Of a stretch of 64,000 nt of DNA, positions 17,101 to 25,362 are shown one piece after another. How positions within the stretch are numbered: the first letter of the stretch is position 1; every line of letters begins with the position of its first letter. The notes below the pieces were generated by a model. That model saw only the letters and a program-made list of their open reading frames with translations, made no database searches and had not been told where the DNA came from. Position numbers and translations under genes: made by a program. Source of the stretch: Flectobacillus roseus (GTDB lineage: Bacteria; Bacteroidota; Bacteroidia; Cytophagales; Spirosomataceae); the NCBI RefSeq assembly GCF_030056665.1, contig NZ_JASHIG010000014.1; one strand, 5' to 3'.

Positions 17101-17226
17101 TGCCTCAAATTTGGGCAAAAGGTTATAATTAAGCTGTTTATAGCTAACGAACCCAAATAGAATTAACGTTACAAAAATTACGGTAATCAACAAGGGTCGT
17201 TTTATAGATAGTTCGGTAACTGACAT
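14125..17226 (-). CDS. RND efflux pump, inner-membrane subunit (HAE1/AcrB-like)
   Basis: This 1033-residue proton-driven exporter has the full RND layout: a first membrane helix (TVIFVTLILFGFVSY), a large periplasmic loop (about 35-330), a membrane bundle containing GILVDDSIVVLENI near residue 400 with the proton-relay Asp pair, a second periplasmic loop (about 550-850) and a final membrane bundle. Length matches the family. It is the last gene of the operon marR - TolC-like - adaptor - RND, 23 bp after the adaptor gene. It exports hydrophobic or amphipathic compounds through the TolC-like channel; the substrate range is not readable. Probably induced when the MarR protein releases its operators. 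Confidence 0.94.
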   Translation of the reverse strand: MSVTELSIKRPLLITVIFVTLILFGFVSYKQLNYNLLPKFEANVIMVQTVYRGASSDEIQNVVTKPIEEAVSAIEGIDKMSSQSMEGLSLITIQLKSGVNTLDAQRDAERKINQIKSTLPDDADDPVVNRYNTDEIPVLRISASANLSEPALYDLIEQKIKPQIANVAGVGTVRLIGGSEREIQVNLDNDKLQAYSISSAQVNQMIANSNMSYPAGSVLNNDNRTSIRLDAKLVKVEELRRLIIRQNADGSRVLLSDLGTITDAQTEPTTLNRNNGKAGIGIEIVKQADANAVNVSKFVKEKLIEIKKQYTSQKFDYEIANDQSVYTLASADAVVHDLFLAIIIVGGVMLFFLHSFRSSLFVLVAIPSAMIPTFILMYVFGFSLNLMTLMGLSLVVGILVDDSIVVLENIYRHLEMGKGKIESALEGRQEIGFTAVAITLVDVVVFLPLSMSGGLIGNILREFSLVVVFSTLMSLFVSFTLTPLLASRWGKVEILSKSSLWGRINLGFENFLDGVKDEYGKILTWSLTHKRWVLIAILILFVGAFSLLPAGFIGSSFAGNGDRGELTIQLELSPQTPLSQTNLVTKQIEQMILQKPEVEKVFANIGTQTGAMGSGGSNSNISEIAVTLVPKENRKVSSEIFGTQLRDEINKIPGVKVVIRLTGITGNSEAPIQIAIKGVNMNEIQQVANQVKEIVRTTPGTDYVEFSTKSLKSEISVQLDREKIANLGLSVPEVGGAIQLAFRGNDQSKFRQSGEEYPINITLDKADKRSIENVRDLTLRNSRGAIIKLKDVANVTEVVGQSVLERSDRMNSIKVTASAVGRATGTIVADIQKKIDKLKLPQGLTIEYLGEIQRQKDAFGSLGFAFLLGVILVYLIMVALYESVVYPFVVLFSIPVALIGALLALALTMESLTIFAIVGLIMLLGLVAKNGILIVDFTNHLKETGLSVKEALIEAGKERLRPILMTTIAMIAGMLPIAIASGAGAEVKNGMAWVIIGGLTSSLLLTLLLVPCMYMIIESLKNRILRRKAAKTA

Positions 17227-17249
17227 ATTCTTATGATAGTTAGCTGTTA

Positions 17250-18299
17250 TTAATTAGACGTTTTGGTAATTTTAGTCCCGTTAGTCAAGTTGATTTGACC
17301 ACTTGTAACGACCTCTTGACCTTGTTGTAAACCTGAGATAATCTCGATATTTTCGCCAATTTCACGACCCAATGTTACTTTTTGAACAATAGCCTTTCCA
17401 TCTTGAACAACATATACATAAGGATTTTTGATACCTTCTGCCAAAGCCAATTTTGGAATTTGCAATACGCTTCCTTTACGTCCTAAATCAAAGTTGACCA
17501 TCACATACGTACCTGCACGAAGGCTATTGCCCGTCAAAGTCAATTCTACACGATAGTTGTGGTTTTCGTCGCCTTTCGGAGAAATGAATTTTACTTTTCC
17601 TACAAAAGTTTTATTCGGAAAAACATCCGTTGTAATTTTTGCAGATTGACCAATTTTTAACTGGTAAACATCTTTTTCGTTGACATAAACCACCGCTTTC
17701 AAATTCACATCATCTACAATTGTCGCGATAACATTGCCAGGGTTTGCATATTCACCAGCCATTAATTTTCGAGAAGTAATCACCCCACTAATTGGTGAAA
17801 TAATGTTACCATCGGCAATTTGTTGTTTGGTCAATTCGATTTGAATACGTGTATTTTCAACATCATATTTGGAATTGGTTACGCTCACTTCTGTACCTGC
17901 ATTTCCTTTAAACAAATCGGCATTACGCTTCAAATCCTTTTCTAATTTGTCGAGCGTCAACTGATTAGCTTTCAAATTGATTTGTTTTACCTTAGAATCC
18001 AAAGTACCAATTACCTGTCCTTTGCGTACACGCGAACCAACTTCGATACCCAAGCTTTCGATTTTACCTTGAATAGCACTTGTAATAGTAGCCTCGTTGG
18101 TCAATTCGATGTTGGCAGGAAGACTCACATCCCCAGCCAATTCTTGATAGCTTACTTGGTAAGTTGAAACAGCCACTGGCAATGCCGTGCGGTCTACCAC
18201 TACCTTGTTTGCTTCAATCTTCTTTTTGTTTTTATATAGCGTAAATCCAATTAATCCTACCAGAGCAATAATGGATAGTGTGATTACTGACTTTTTCAT
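17250..18299 (-). CDS. RND efflux periplasmic adaptor (HlyD/MFP family)
   Basis: This 349-residue membrane-fusion protein has one N-terminal membrane anchor (VITLSIIALVGLIGFTLY), no lipobox, a biotinyl-lipoyl-like hairpin with coiled coil (about 75-160, SLGIEVGSRVRKGQVIGTLD), a beta-barrel domain and a C-terminal membrane-proximal domain (VTLGREIGENIEIISGLQQG). It bridges the RND pump and the TolC-like channel. It starts 12 bp after the TolC-like stop codon, which indicates one transcript. Confidence 0.92.
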   Translation of the reverse strand: MKKSVITLSIIALVGLIGFTLYKNKKKIEANKVVVDRTALPVAVSTYQVSYQELAGDVSLPANIELTNEATITSAIQGKIESLGIEVGSRVRKGQVIGTLDSKVKQINLKANQLTLDKLEKDLKRNADLFKGNAGTEVSVTNSKYDVENTRIQIELTKQQIADGNIISPISGVITSRKLMAGEYANPGNVIATIVDDVNLKAVVYVNEKDVYQLKIGQSAKITTDVFPNKTFVGKVKFISPKGDENHNYRVELTLTGNSLRAGTYVMVNFDLGRKGSVLQIPKLALAEGIKNPYVYVVQDGKAIVQKVTLGREIGENIEIISGLQQGQEVVTSGQINLTNGTKITKTSN

Positions 18300-18311
18300 T
18301 GATATTTTTGA

Positions 18312-19643
18312 TTAAAATTGATTGATATAGCTTTTTAAAGACCCTTTTGATTTTTCGTATTCCAATCTCGAACTCAGCACATTGATCAACGAAGTCATGT
18401 AATTACTTTGTGCTTCTTTGAACGAGTAATCAGAATTGAGTAAATCTGACAATGTTGCCACTCCTTTTTCATATTCTACAGTGGTACTTTCTAAGACAGT
18501 TTTAGCAAAAGTGAGGTTCTCACGGTTGATGCTCAAATCTGATTGAGACTTTTGCAATTGAGCCGAGGAGTTATGATAGACCATCGAGAGGTTATCACTC
18601 ATCAGCTTATAATTAGCCTTGGCGTTCAGTAATGAGATTTCAGCTTGTTTGAGTTGACTACTTTTACGGTATCCGCTAAACATTGGGATGTTTACTTTTA
18701 AACCCACTGTCGAGAAATCAAACCATTTACCAAATGAAGGGCCAAATTCATTTCCAAAACTTTGTCCACCATAACGAGCATACATGGAAACCGTTGGTAA
18801 GAAAGCAGCTTCTTTACGTTTTACATCAAATGACAAAAGAGAGGCATTGGCATTCTGAATTTTGAGATCTAATAAGTTGCCTATTTCAAAACCATTTTCT
18901 TTTTCTACCAGCGCCATTCCTTCGTAATTCAAAGACTCAACATCCACAACATCTTCCGTAACGGGCATACCAATGGCATTTTTAAGACGATTTAATGCGA
19001 TTTGCTTATTTACTTGTAGGATTGACTTCTGAGCAACAATATTGTTCAAGCTTGCTTTGGTACGGTCATACTCAGTTTTTTTGATGACGCCTTTCTCTAA
19101 ACGAAGCGCTAAAATCTCTAACAAGTCCTTATATTTCTTTTCGTTTTCAAGCGTTAATTTTTCCTGCTCTTTGATAATTAATACTTGAAAATATGCACTG
19201 ACTGTATTGTAAATCAGTTGCTCTTGGTTCTGTTCTTTCTTAAAAGCAGAAAGCTGGTTGTTCGGTTCGGCAGCTTTGATACCTACCAACATCGACTTGT
19301 CATAAATTACTTGATCGAGTTGGGCTGTACCCATAGTATTGTACTGATTACCAAACTGTAACCTGATTTCAGTCGGAGAAAACGCCCCCGCAGGAATCAC
19401 CGTAATTTGGCGTTTGAGGTTGTCATCAAATGTGATGGTACCATTTACTTGAGGCAAATAACCCGCTAATGCTTCTACCGATTTTTGTTTGGCTAGGGCT
19501 ATTTCGTTCTCATAAATTGTATTACTCACATGATTCTTGAGCGCATAATCTACACTCGATTTTAAAGTCAAACGTTGCTGTGCCTTGGCACTCAGCGAAA
19601 GCCAACATCCTAACAGCGCTAGGTAATATGGTATTGTTTTCAT
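18312..19643 (-). CDS. TolC-family outer-membrane efflux channel
   Basis: This 443-residue protein has a signal peptide (1-21, AKA-Q) and two outer-membrane-efflux-protein repeats rich in long amphipathic helices (for example residues 150-240 and 330-440), typical of TolC. It forms the exit duct for the adjacent RND pump. The gene follows marR by 70 bp, and that gap holds a near copy of the marR operator, so it may have its own regulated start or be controlled by roadblock. Confidence 0.92.
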   Translation of the reverse strand: MKTIPYYLALLGCWLSLSAKAQQRLTLKSSVDYALKNHVSNTIYENEIALAKQKSVEALAGYLPQVNGTITFDDNLKRQITVIPAGAFSPTEIRLQFGNQYNTMGTAQLDQVIYDKSMLVGIKAAEPNNQLSAFKKEQNQEQLIYNTVSAYFQVLIIKEQEKLTLENEKKYKDLLEILALRLEKGVIKKTEYDRTKASLNNIVAQKSILQVNKQIALNRLKNAIGMPVTEDVVDVESLNYEGMALVEKENGFEIGNLLDLKIQNANASLLSFDVKRKEAAFLPTVSMYARYGGQSFGNEFGPSFGKWFDFSTVGLKVNIPMFSGYRKSSQLKQAEISLLNAKANYKLMSDNLSMVYHNSSAQLQKSQSDLSINRENLTFAKTVLESTTVEYEKGVATLSDLLNSDYSFKEAQSNYMTSLINVLSSRLEYEKSKGSLKSYINQF

Positions 19644-19679
19644 AAAAGAGTAGTTGATTTTAATATTGTTGAAATTTCA

Positions 19680-19700
19680 ATAGTTGATTTTGTCAACTAT
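19680..19700. promoter_or_regulatory. MarR operator before the TolC-like gene
   Basis: A 21-bp palindrome with arms ATAGTTGA and TCAACTAT around TTTTG. Its reverse complement differs by one base from the site at 20179-20199 before marR. A further half site, TAGTTGATTTT, lies at 19651-19661. Confidence 0.75.
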
Positions 19701-19713
19701 TTGGGCAAAAAAA

Positions 19714-20145
19714 TTATTTTTCTGAATTTTGTTTTAATTTGATGAGCACCTTGGTAAATACTTCAAGCTCTTCTTCTGTGATACCTACCAAATTTCTTTC
19801 GGTCACCACATCGATAACCTCTTGGCACTGTTTCATGATATCTTTTCCTGCTTCGGTAATCACCAAATGTTTTTTGCGACGGTCGGTGGTATCATTCACA
19901 CGAATCAAGTAGCCCATTGATTCCAACTGGTCAATATGACGCATAATCGCTGATTTGTCCTTATGAATCATTTCGGCCAAATCAGACTGAATTGTTTCTT
20001 CTTTTGAAGCAATAAGATGTAATAAAAAATGCTGCTCTGGTAAAATTTGAATACCTGCATTTGCTAATTCACGAGCCGATTGTTTGAACAATGCCTTGAC
20101 CGTATCAGCAAAAAGATATCTAAATGAATTACGTTGTACTTCCAT
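19714..20145 (-). CDS. MarR-family transcriptional regulator
   Basis: This 143-residue winged-helix regulator carries the MarR DNA-binding core (EETIQSDLAEMIHKDKSAIM, about 52-71, then RHIDQLESMGYLIRVNDTTDRRKKHL). It is the first gene of the efflux operon. Copies of one palindromic site occur just upstream of its start and in the gap before the TolC gene, which strongly suggests autorepression and repression of the pump, relieved by a ligand. It may also answer to a compound exported by the pump. Confidence 0.93.
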   Translation of the reverse strand: MEVQRNSFRYLFADTVKALFKQSARELANAGIQILPEQHFLLHLIASKEETIQSDLAEMIHKDKSAIMRHIDQLESMGYLIRVNDTTDRRKKHLVITEAGKDIMKQCQEVIDVVTERNLVGITEEELEVFTKVLIKLKQNSEK

Positions 20146-20149
20146 TATT

Positions 20150-20199
20150 GTTGACTTTTAAAATAGTTGACTTTTAAAATAGTTGACAAAATCAACGAT
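20150..20199. promoter_or_regulatory. MarR operator array before marR
   Basis: Two direct copies of GTTGACTTTTAAAATA (20150-20165 and 20166-20181) run into a palindromic site at 20179-20199 with arms ATAGTTGA and TCAACGAT around CAAAA. This last site matches the reverse complement of the site before the TolC gene at 20 of 21 positions. It lies just downstream of the -7 box, where a repressor would block initiation. Confidence 0.8.
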
Positions 20200-20200
20200 T

Positions 20201-20232
20201 CAAAATTAGAATATCAAATCGAATTCTCCAAA
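20201..20232 (-). promoter_or_regulatory. marR operon promoter
   Basis: On the minus strand TTTG (20232-20229) and TAATTTTG (20208-20201) are separated by 20 bp, matching the Bacteroidota -33/-7 consensus (TTTG, TAnnTTTG). Start of transcription would fall at about 20195, inside the operator. Confidence 0.7.
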
Positions 20233-20432
20233 GAAATTTGACAAAAAGTAAAAAAAGAGCATTAACTGGCAGATAATCAGACTCCAATGGACAAAATGTG
20301 TTTACAAGAACCTAAAAACCAAGTAGTATTATGGAAGAATCTAGAATGAAAGTTGGGTAGGACGCAAGAATAAAATATCTTCGTAATGATTAGGTATGAA
20401 TAAAAAGGTATCAACCCCATAAATGGATAATA

Positions 20433-21638
20433 ATGTTATTTTCATTCAGCTTTTATAGCTCATTTTTACTTGTTTTTTTTATCCACTTGTTGGTATACAG
20501 TTTATTATTTTTGATAAAATATATCAAAACCCAACAGCTTTCGAGTTTTTGGATGAGCCTCTTTCTATTCTTAAGCACACTTTACTTCACGCCTTGGATG
20601 GTGGGATTTGCAGGGTGGTATGATACACAACCTTATAGAGATTTTCTATTTTATACTCCTTTCCAACATCTGTTGTTATTAGGGCCAGTGCTATTTTTTT
20701 ACACACAAAGTCTACTGAACCCTGCGCAGAAACTAAACCGCAGCATGCTTTTGCATTTTATCCCTGCCATTTTGTATTTGATTTACAGTGCTGTAATAGT
20801 GATTTATGATAAAATTATCCTCCATGATTATGGTTTTCTTGCCAGCGGACAGGATCCCGACTTTGAAACTTGGTATCAGCTTTTAGGCTTTATCAGTATG
20901 TCCATCTATTTAGTGATGGGATTTAGATACCATCAATTGTATCTGAAAAGCATTAATCAAGTTTTGAGTAATACAACGGCCTATTTATATCCATGGTTGC
21001 CTAGATTCTTTTTTGCTTGTATTATGTTGCTGTTCATAAGAGGTGTCGTAGCAGTATTGGGACTTATTTGGGACATGAACTATATCAATACTTGGTGGTA
21101 TTTTTTGTGTTATGCTATTTGCTGCTATTACATTGCGATTTTGAGTTATAGCAATGCCGTCGAAAGTAAGTTGTTGTTTCGAACCAATCTTTTAGCGACA
21201 GAAGAAACCTACTGGGCTGCCACTGATACCATCGATACTGAATATGTCTCTATTCCGATGATTGAAAATACCACAACTCAAGAACTAAGTGATGAGCTGC
21301 TATTAATCAAAGATGCCCTTCTTTCTGAGCTAGAACAAGAACAGGTTTTTCTGAATCCTGAACTTACCTTGGTTGAACTTTCCAAACAACTCAATACCAA
21401 TGCTTCCATTTTGAGTAAAGTAATTAATAAAGGTTTTGGTCAAAATTTTAATGATTTAATTAACCAGTATCGAATCAATTTTGTGATAAGTGAAATAGGA
21501 AAAGGGCTTCATAAAAAACAAACGTTGTTGAGTATCGCATTCGATTGTGGTTTTAATAGTAAGGCAACTTTTAACCGTGCTTTCAAAAAAGTTACCAATT
21601 TTACCCCTGTGGAGTACATCCAAGAGCATTTTCGCTAA
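20433..21638 (+). CDS. Membrane-anchored AraC-family regulator
   Basis: This 401-residue protein has seven or so N-terminal membrane segments (about residues 1-250) and a C-terminal AraC double helix-turn-helix (about 300-400; ELSKQLNTNASILSKVINKG, then LSIAFDCGFNSKATFNRAFK). This layout is common in Bacteroidota and suggests that a membrane signal is coupled directly to DNA binding. It lies 76 bp upstream of the DoxX-type gene on the same strand, which has its own promoter-like box; the two may be functionally linked. The ligand is unknown. Confidence 0.88.
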   Translation: MLFSFSFYSSFLLVFFIHLLVYSLLFLIKYIKTQQLSSFWMSLFLFLSTLYFTPWMVGFAGWYDTQPYRDFLFYTPFQHLLLLGPVLFFYTQSLLNPAQKLNRSMLLHFIPAILYLIYSAVIVIYDKIILHDYGFLASGQDPDFETWYQLLGFISMSIYLVMGFRYHQLYLKSINQVLSNTTAYLYPWLPRFFFACIMLLFIRGVVAVLGLIWDMNYINTWWYFLCYAICCYYIAILSYSNAVESKLLFRTNLLATEETYWAATDTIDTEYVSIPMIENTTTQELSDELLLIKDALLSELEQEQVFLNPELTLVELSKQLNTNASILSKVINKGFGQNFNDLINQYRINFVISEIGKGLHKKQTLLSIAFDCGFNSKATFNRAFKKVTNFTPVEYIQEHFR

Positions 21639-21670
21639 TAAAATAGGTTTCAAATCATAATTTGAAGCGA

Positions 21671-21698
21671 TTGAGGTGTCTGTATAGAGCTACTTTTG
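21671..21698 (+). promoter_or_regulatory. Possible promoter of the DoxX-type gene
   Basis: TACTTTTG (21691-21698) matches the TAnnTTTG -7 box. TTG at 21671-21673, 17 bp upstream, is a weak -33 candidate. Transcription would begin about 10 bp before the ATG. Confidence 0.4.
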
Positions 21699-21714
21699 AA
21701 GAAAAAAACGCTTT

Positions 21715-22578
21715 ATGAAAAATCTATTCGACCTCTTATTTCGCCCAATCACAATGCCTCGCTGGTGGCAAGATGTATTTATTGGTATCCCAAGAATCAT
21801 TTGTGGATATTGGCTCACTTCAGATTTTGGTGCTTCCAAATTTGGTTTGCCTTGGACGCCTGCCGAAATTAATCTTGGTTTATTTGAGGTTGTATTTTGG
21901 TTTCCGAGCGATGTAGCTGCCTATGGTGGTATTTTCAAAACATTCTCTGTTTTTCTTGCTTACATGGGAGCCTTTAGTGAAGGTATCGGTGGAATGGCTT
22001 TTATACTTGGCTTTCAAACTCGCCTATTTTCGTTTTTGATGGCATGTACCATGCTTGTGGCAGCAATCTGCCAGCAGTGGGACAATGGGCTATGGTCAAT
22101 GATGCCTGCTTTGGGGATTTTGTGGGTAAGTATGTTTCATCTTATTTTAGGAAGTGGACGCTTTGGTATAGATCATTTGATTTATCAAAAACAGAATTTC
22201 AAGATTGGAATGTTTAGCTTTTTACCAATCGTCTTGGTACTATTAATGGCTGGCGTTCAAGATACAAAAAGCCATACAGTAATTGTACAAGTAACTTTAC
22301 CACACAAAACAAGTGTTAAAACAATAGGAGTGAGAGGCAACGATACTCCTCTAAGTTGGGATACCGATTTAGTCATGAAAGAGGTAATTAAAGATTCTGT
22401 TTACACCGCTCAATTCAAGATCAATACTGGTTTTAACTTTACCAAAATAAAATTTGTACTAAACGGTGTAATTGAGCTGGAAAATCAGGAGAATAGATAC
22501 ATTTTACTAGATGACAAAACATTAAATACATCTTATAAAGCTGTGTATGATGTAGCTCAGGAGAATAAGAAAAAATAA
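21715..22578 (+). CDS. DoxX-family membrane protein with C-terminal starch-binding-like domain
   Basis: This 287-residue protein begins with a DoxX-type four-helix membrane domain (about 20-185; GIPRIICGYWLTSDFGASKF, then GGMAFILGFQTRLFSF). A further hydrophobic segment near 165-180 is followed by a soluble, probably periplasmic domain (about 190-285). That domain carries IGVRGNDTPLSWD, Y-T-A-Q-F-K and a closing ELENQENRYILL, a pattern like CBM20/E-set starch-binding folds. DoxX proteins are linked to thiosulfate oxidation or membrane redox stress in other organisms, but the role here is open. The fusion is unusual. The start follows a good promoter box. Confidence 0.8.
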   Translation: MKNLFDLLFRPITMPRWWQDVFIGIPRIICGYWLTSDFGASKFGLPWTPAEINLGLFEVVFWFPSDVAAYGGIFKTFSVFLAYMGAFSEGIGGMAFILGFQTRLFSFLMACTMLVAAICQQWDNGLWSMMPALGILWVSMFHLILGSGRFGIDHLIYQKQNFKIGMFSFLPIVLVLLMAGVQDTKSHTVIVQVTLPHKTSVKTIGVRGNDTPLSWDTDLVMKEVIKDSVYTAQFKINTGFNFTKIKFVLNGVIELENQENRYILLDDKTLNTSYKAVYDVAQENKKK

Positions 22579-22611
22579 ACACTAGTTGTTCACATCTAGG
22601 TTTATTTTCTG

Positions 22612-22639
22612 ATAGGGTGCGACTTAAGTCGCACCCTAT
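22612..22639. terminator. Bidirectional terminator between convergent genes
   Basis: A perfect 28-bp palindrome (arms 22612-22625 and 22626-22639, core GACTTAAGTC) between the DoxX-type gene and the convergent transporter gene. Confidence 0.85.
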
Positions 22640-22644
22640 TATCA

Positions 22645-23643
22645 TCACTTGGCAGAAATCAATAATCCCAGACCAAGGATATAACACAACAACATGATAT
22701 TGAGTAAAGTATTAGTTCCTTGTGGAGCATTTTTGAATTCTTTCCAGATATAAATACCCCAAATAGCAGCGACAATGGTAGCTCCTTGTCCCAAACCATA
22801 CGAAATAGCTGGGCCTGCTGTACCTGAAGCAATGATATTGAATGACATTCCGATACACCAAATACTCCCACCAGCAATACCCATAAGATGGTTCTGGCTT
22901 GTTCCCTTAAAATAATCTGAATAGCTAACGGGGGCTCCTAAAAAGGGTTTTTTCATTAAAAATGTATTGAAAATGAAATTACTCAAGAAAATACCTACCG
23001 CAAAAAATACAACAGCGGTATAAGGACTCAGTTTCCCATCTATTGGATGGGTAAAATCAGGAAACATAGAGTTGGCAACGTACTTATAAAATAGTCCCAT
23101 CAACAAACCACTAATAACTGACAGTGCAAGTCCCTTGGTTGACACCGAAGCCGTATAGCCTGCAAGCATTTTTCGGTAGGCATTAGCATTGAGCAAAATA
23201 GCGATTACAATAAGGGCTACTCCCGCAAAAATAAAAGTTGAATTACCAATAGGTGCATCAATGTAATTAACAATTACCCCAACCACCAATGCCAAACCTA
23301 TTCCTACAGGAAAAGCCACCGACATCCCTGCGATAGAGATAGCTGCTCCTAACAAAATATTTGCCAAATTGAATACGATACCTCCGATAATTGCTGAATA
23401 AATATTGTCAGTATCAGCTTGTTGTATATCAACTAAAAAAGCTCTTCCTCCTTCGCCCATACTTCCTAGCGTAAAAGCAAATAATAAGGAACTAATGAGA
23501 ATACCAATAACATAATCCCAATAAAAAAGCTCAAAACGCCAATTGGACGAAGCTAACTTTTGGGTATTGGCCCATGAACCCCAACATAACATGGTTACGA
23601 TACAAAAAACCACCGCAGTGGTATAGTTTTCGATGATAAACAT
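22645..23643 (-). CDS. GRP/DMT-superfamily sugar (probably ribose) transporter
   Basis: This 332-residue inner-membrane protein has about ten hydrophobic helices and two related halves, as in the glucose/ribose porter and ureide-permease branch of the DMT superfamily (FNLANILLGAAISIAGMSV, FPVGIGLALVVGVIVNYI; later GGSIWCIGMSFNIIAS). It starts 21 bp after the ADP-ribosylglycohydrolase-like gene, so it is the last gene of the nucleoside/ribose cluster. Uptake of ribose or a nucleoside product is the best guess from context; the sequence alone does not settle it. Confidence 0.8.
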   Translation of the reverse strand: MFIIENYTTAVVFCIVTMLCWGSWANTQKLASSNWRFELFYWDYVIGILISSLLFAFTLGSMGEGGRAFLVDIQQADTDNIYSAIIGGIVFNLANILLGAAISIAGMSVAFPVGIGLALVVGVIVNYIDAPIGNSTFIFAGVALIVIAILLNANAYRKMLAGYTASVSTKGLALSVISGLLMGLFYKYVANSMFPDFTHPIDGKLSPYTAVVFFAVGIFLSNFIFNTFLMKKPFLGAPVSYSDYFKGTSQNHLMGIAGGSIWCIGMSFNIIASGTAGPAISYGLGQGATIVAAIWGIYIWKEFKNAPQGTNTLLNIMLLCYILGLGLLISAK

Positions 23644-23664
23644 AAGTTTGATTTTTTGTGGTTA

Positions 23665-25224
23665 TTACTTTTTTGCCGTTGGTTTTCTCTGTCCAAAACG
23701 ATAGATGGTCTGATTAGAATCACTATTTGGACTATCTCCATAAATCAAAACCTCCGTAATGCGACATTCATGCTCTTCCGATGGATTAAGCATTTTTAAC
23801 TTAACGGTATGTTTGCCTTTAGGTAGCAAATATTTCCAAAACAACTCATGGCGACGTTCTTTGAAACTTGTTGGCAAAGCTACCGTCTCGATTTTATTAC
23901 CATCCAAATACAATTCTACTTGAAAATTAAAGGTGCTTTCTGACATCCATTTGGCAGTTTCTCCTTTTACCACAAAACCTGTTCCTTCAAAATCAAAGGT
24001 ATATTCATCTTTCAAATATTTATTAACAAACTGTTTATCAATCGGATAAGTCCCATCAAAGCTTTTTTCCATTTTGACAGGAACAGGAATCTGAATCGGA
24101 ATAATCACTTTATCTTCTAAGACTTTCCCACCATTACGTTCAATATTTAACAAAGCGTGTTTGGTACCAATTTCATACACATCTGCCAATGAAATGGTGG
24201 TGTATTTAAAATCAATATCTTCCGCCTCTTTCAAACCCATTTTCCAATAAGCTGGAATTTTGTCATAACCCAATACCGTTCCTAGTATTCCCCCTGCTGA
24301 TGAAGGGTTACAGTCTGCATCTTGACCGCATCGGGTCGTAATTTCCATAGTTTGAGAAAAATCGCCGTTACCGTAAAGTAATCCCAAGACTACATACGCC
24401 GAGTTGATAGTTGCATCGATATTGAAGGGCGCAAACACACCATCTGGGCAACCTATATCCTGAGTCCATTTGTCTTGGAGTAAATACCATGTTTTTTTCC
24501 AATCATTTGGATACATTTGATGCCATTTGATTACATCAGCTATACATTTATAGTAATTACTTTCTTTGGGAATAGTCTTGAGTGCTTCTGAAACAATATA
24601 TTTAATATCAGTAGAAGTAAATGCCAAAGTATAGCACGCACCTAAATACACGCCACCAAAATACCCATCGCCATAGTTCATGATATGTCCAATTTTATCA
24701 GAAATTTTTGAGGCTGCATTTGGCATAGCAGGCGACATAAGTCCCGCAAAATCGCATTCTATCTGATAATCAATACAATCAGCATGAGGATTATTTACCC
24801 AATGACCAGAAGCAGGAGGCATCATTCCATGCAAAATATTATATCTTCCCGCTTGATTTGCGTGCCAAAGCGCATAGCCAGCATTGGCATAAGCCTTGGC
24901 GTGTGACTCAACTGGCGCATCAAGTCCTTCTTTTTCAAATACATCCACAAAAGTCAAGTCCATATATAAATCATCATACAAACCTGGGTTGTTGAGCATG
25001 GTGTTCTTCAAATAGCCATCATACCATTGTATAGGCTGATATTCATTGATGATAGTGCCGTTGTATTTAAACTCAACGGGTCCTCCAAAGGTTACGCCAA
25101 TGGTTTGACCAGCCCAACCGCCTTTGATTTTATCCTTGAGCTGTGTTTTGCTTAAGGTAAGTGTTTTTTGTTGCGCCAATAATGTATTGGTCAAAAATAG
25201 AAGTAATAGAAATGCTTTTTTCAT
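23665..25224 (-). CDS. Exported ADP-ribosylglycohydrolase-family protein
   Basis: This 519-residue protein has a signal peptide (1-18, LLA-Q) and an ADP-ribosylglycohydrolase-like alpha-helical core (about 30-345). The core carries the family's metal-site features GGWAGQTIG (35-43), DDLYMDL (84-90) and GQDADCN (300-306). The extra C-terminal part (about 390-510, ending before PTAKK) looks like a beta-sandwich. Classical members remove ADP-ribose from proteins or cleave N-glycosidic bonds. Export and linkage to a nucleoside hydrolase and ribokinase suggest release of ribose from nucleotide-like compounds outside the cytoplasm; this is inference. Transcribed with the transporter. Confidence 0.85.
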   Translation of the reverse strand: MKKAFLLLLFLTNTLLAQQKTLTLSKTQLKDKIKGGWAGQTIGVTFGGPVEFKYNGTIINEYQPIQWYDGYLKNTMLNNPGLYDDLYMDLTFVDVFEKEGLDAPVESHAKAYANAGYALWHANQAGRYNILHGMMPPASGHWVNNPHADCIDYQIECDFAGLMSPAMPNAASKISDKIGHIMNYGDGYFGGVYLGACYTLAFTSTDIKYIVSEALKTIPKESNYYKCIADVIKWHQMYPNDWKKTWYLLQDKWTQDIGCPDGVFAPFNIDATINSAYVVLGLLYGNGDFSQTMEITTRCGQDADCNPSSAGGILGTVLGYDKIPAYWKMGLKEAEDIDFKYTTISLADVYEIGTKHALLNIERNGGKVLEDKVIIPIQIPVPVKMEKSFDGTYPIDKQFVNKYLKDEYTFDFEGTGFVVKGETAKWMSESTFNFQVELYLDGNKIETVALPTSFKERRHELFWKYLLPKGKHTVKLKMLNPSEEHECRITEVLIYGDSPNSDSNQTIYRFGQRKPTAKK

Positions 25225-25261
25225 AAAGTTAAATAGTTGATTAATAAAAGGATAGCATTAT

Positions 25262-25307
25262 GAATGAGTGCTGAGTTATGAGTTGTGAATTTTGAATAAT
25301 CAATATT
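25262..25307 (+). repeat. Heptad repeat array, TGAGTNN family
   Basis: Plus-strand units: TGAGTGC, TGAGTTA, TGAGTTG, TGAATTT, TGAATAA, TCAATAT. It fills the gap between the nucleoside hydrolase and ADP-ribosylglycohydrolase-like genes. Confidence 0.72.
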
Positions 25308-25362
25308 TTACTAAAAAAATGAAATAGTAAAACAGTTTTTCCGAGTATTCATAGCTCAATAC

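Noticed and set aside
20287..20349. 20-codon frame beginning MDKMCLQEPKNQ upstream of the AraC-type gene
   Set aside because: Too short to judge; could be a relic of a gene start but no further homologous sequence follows.
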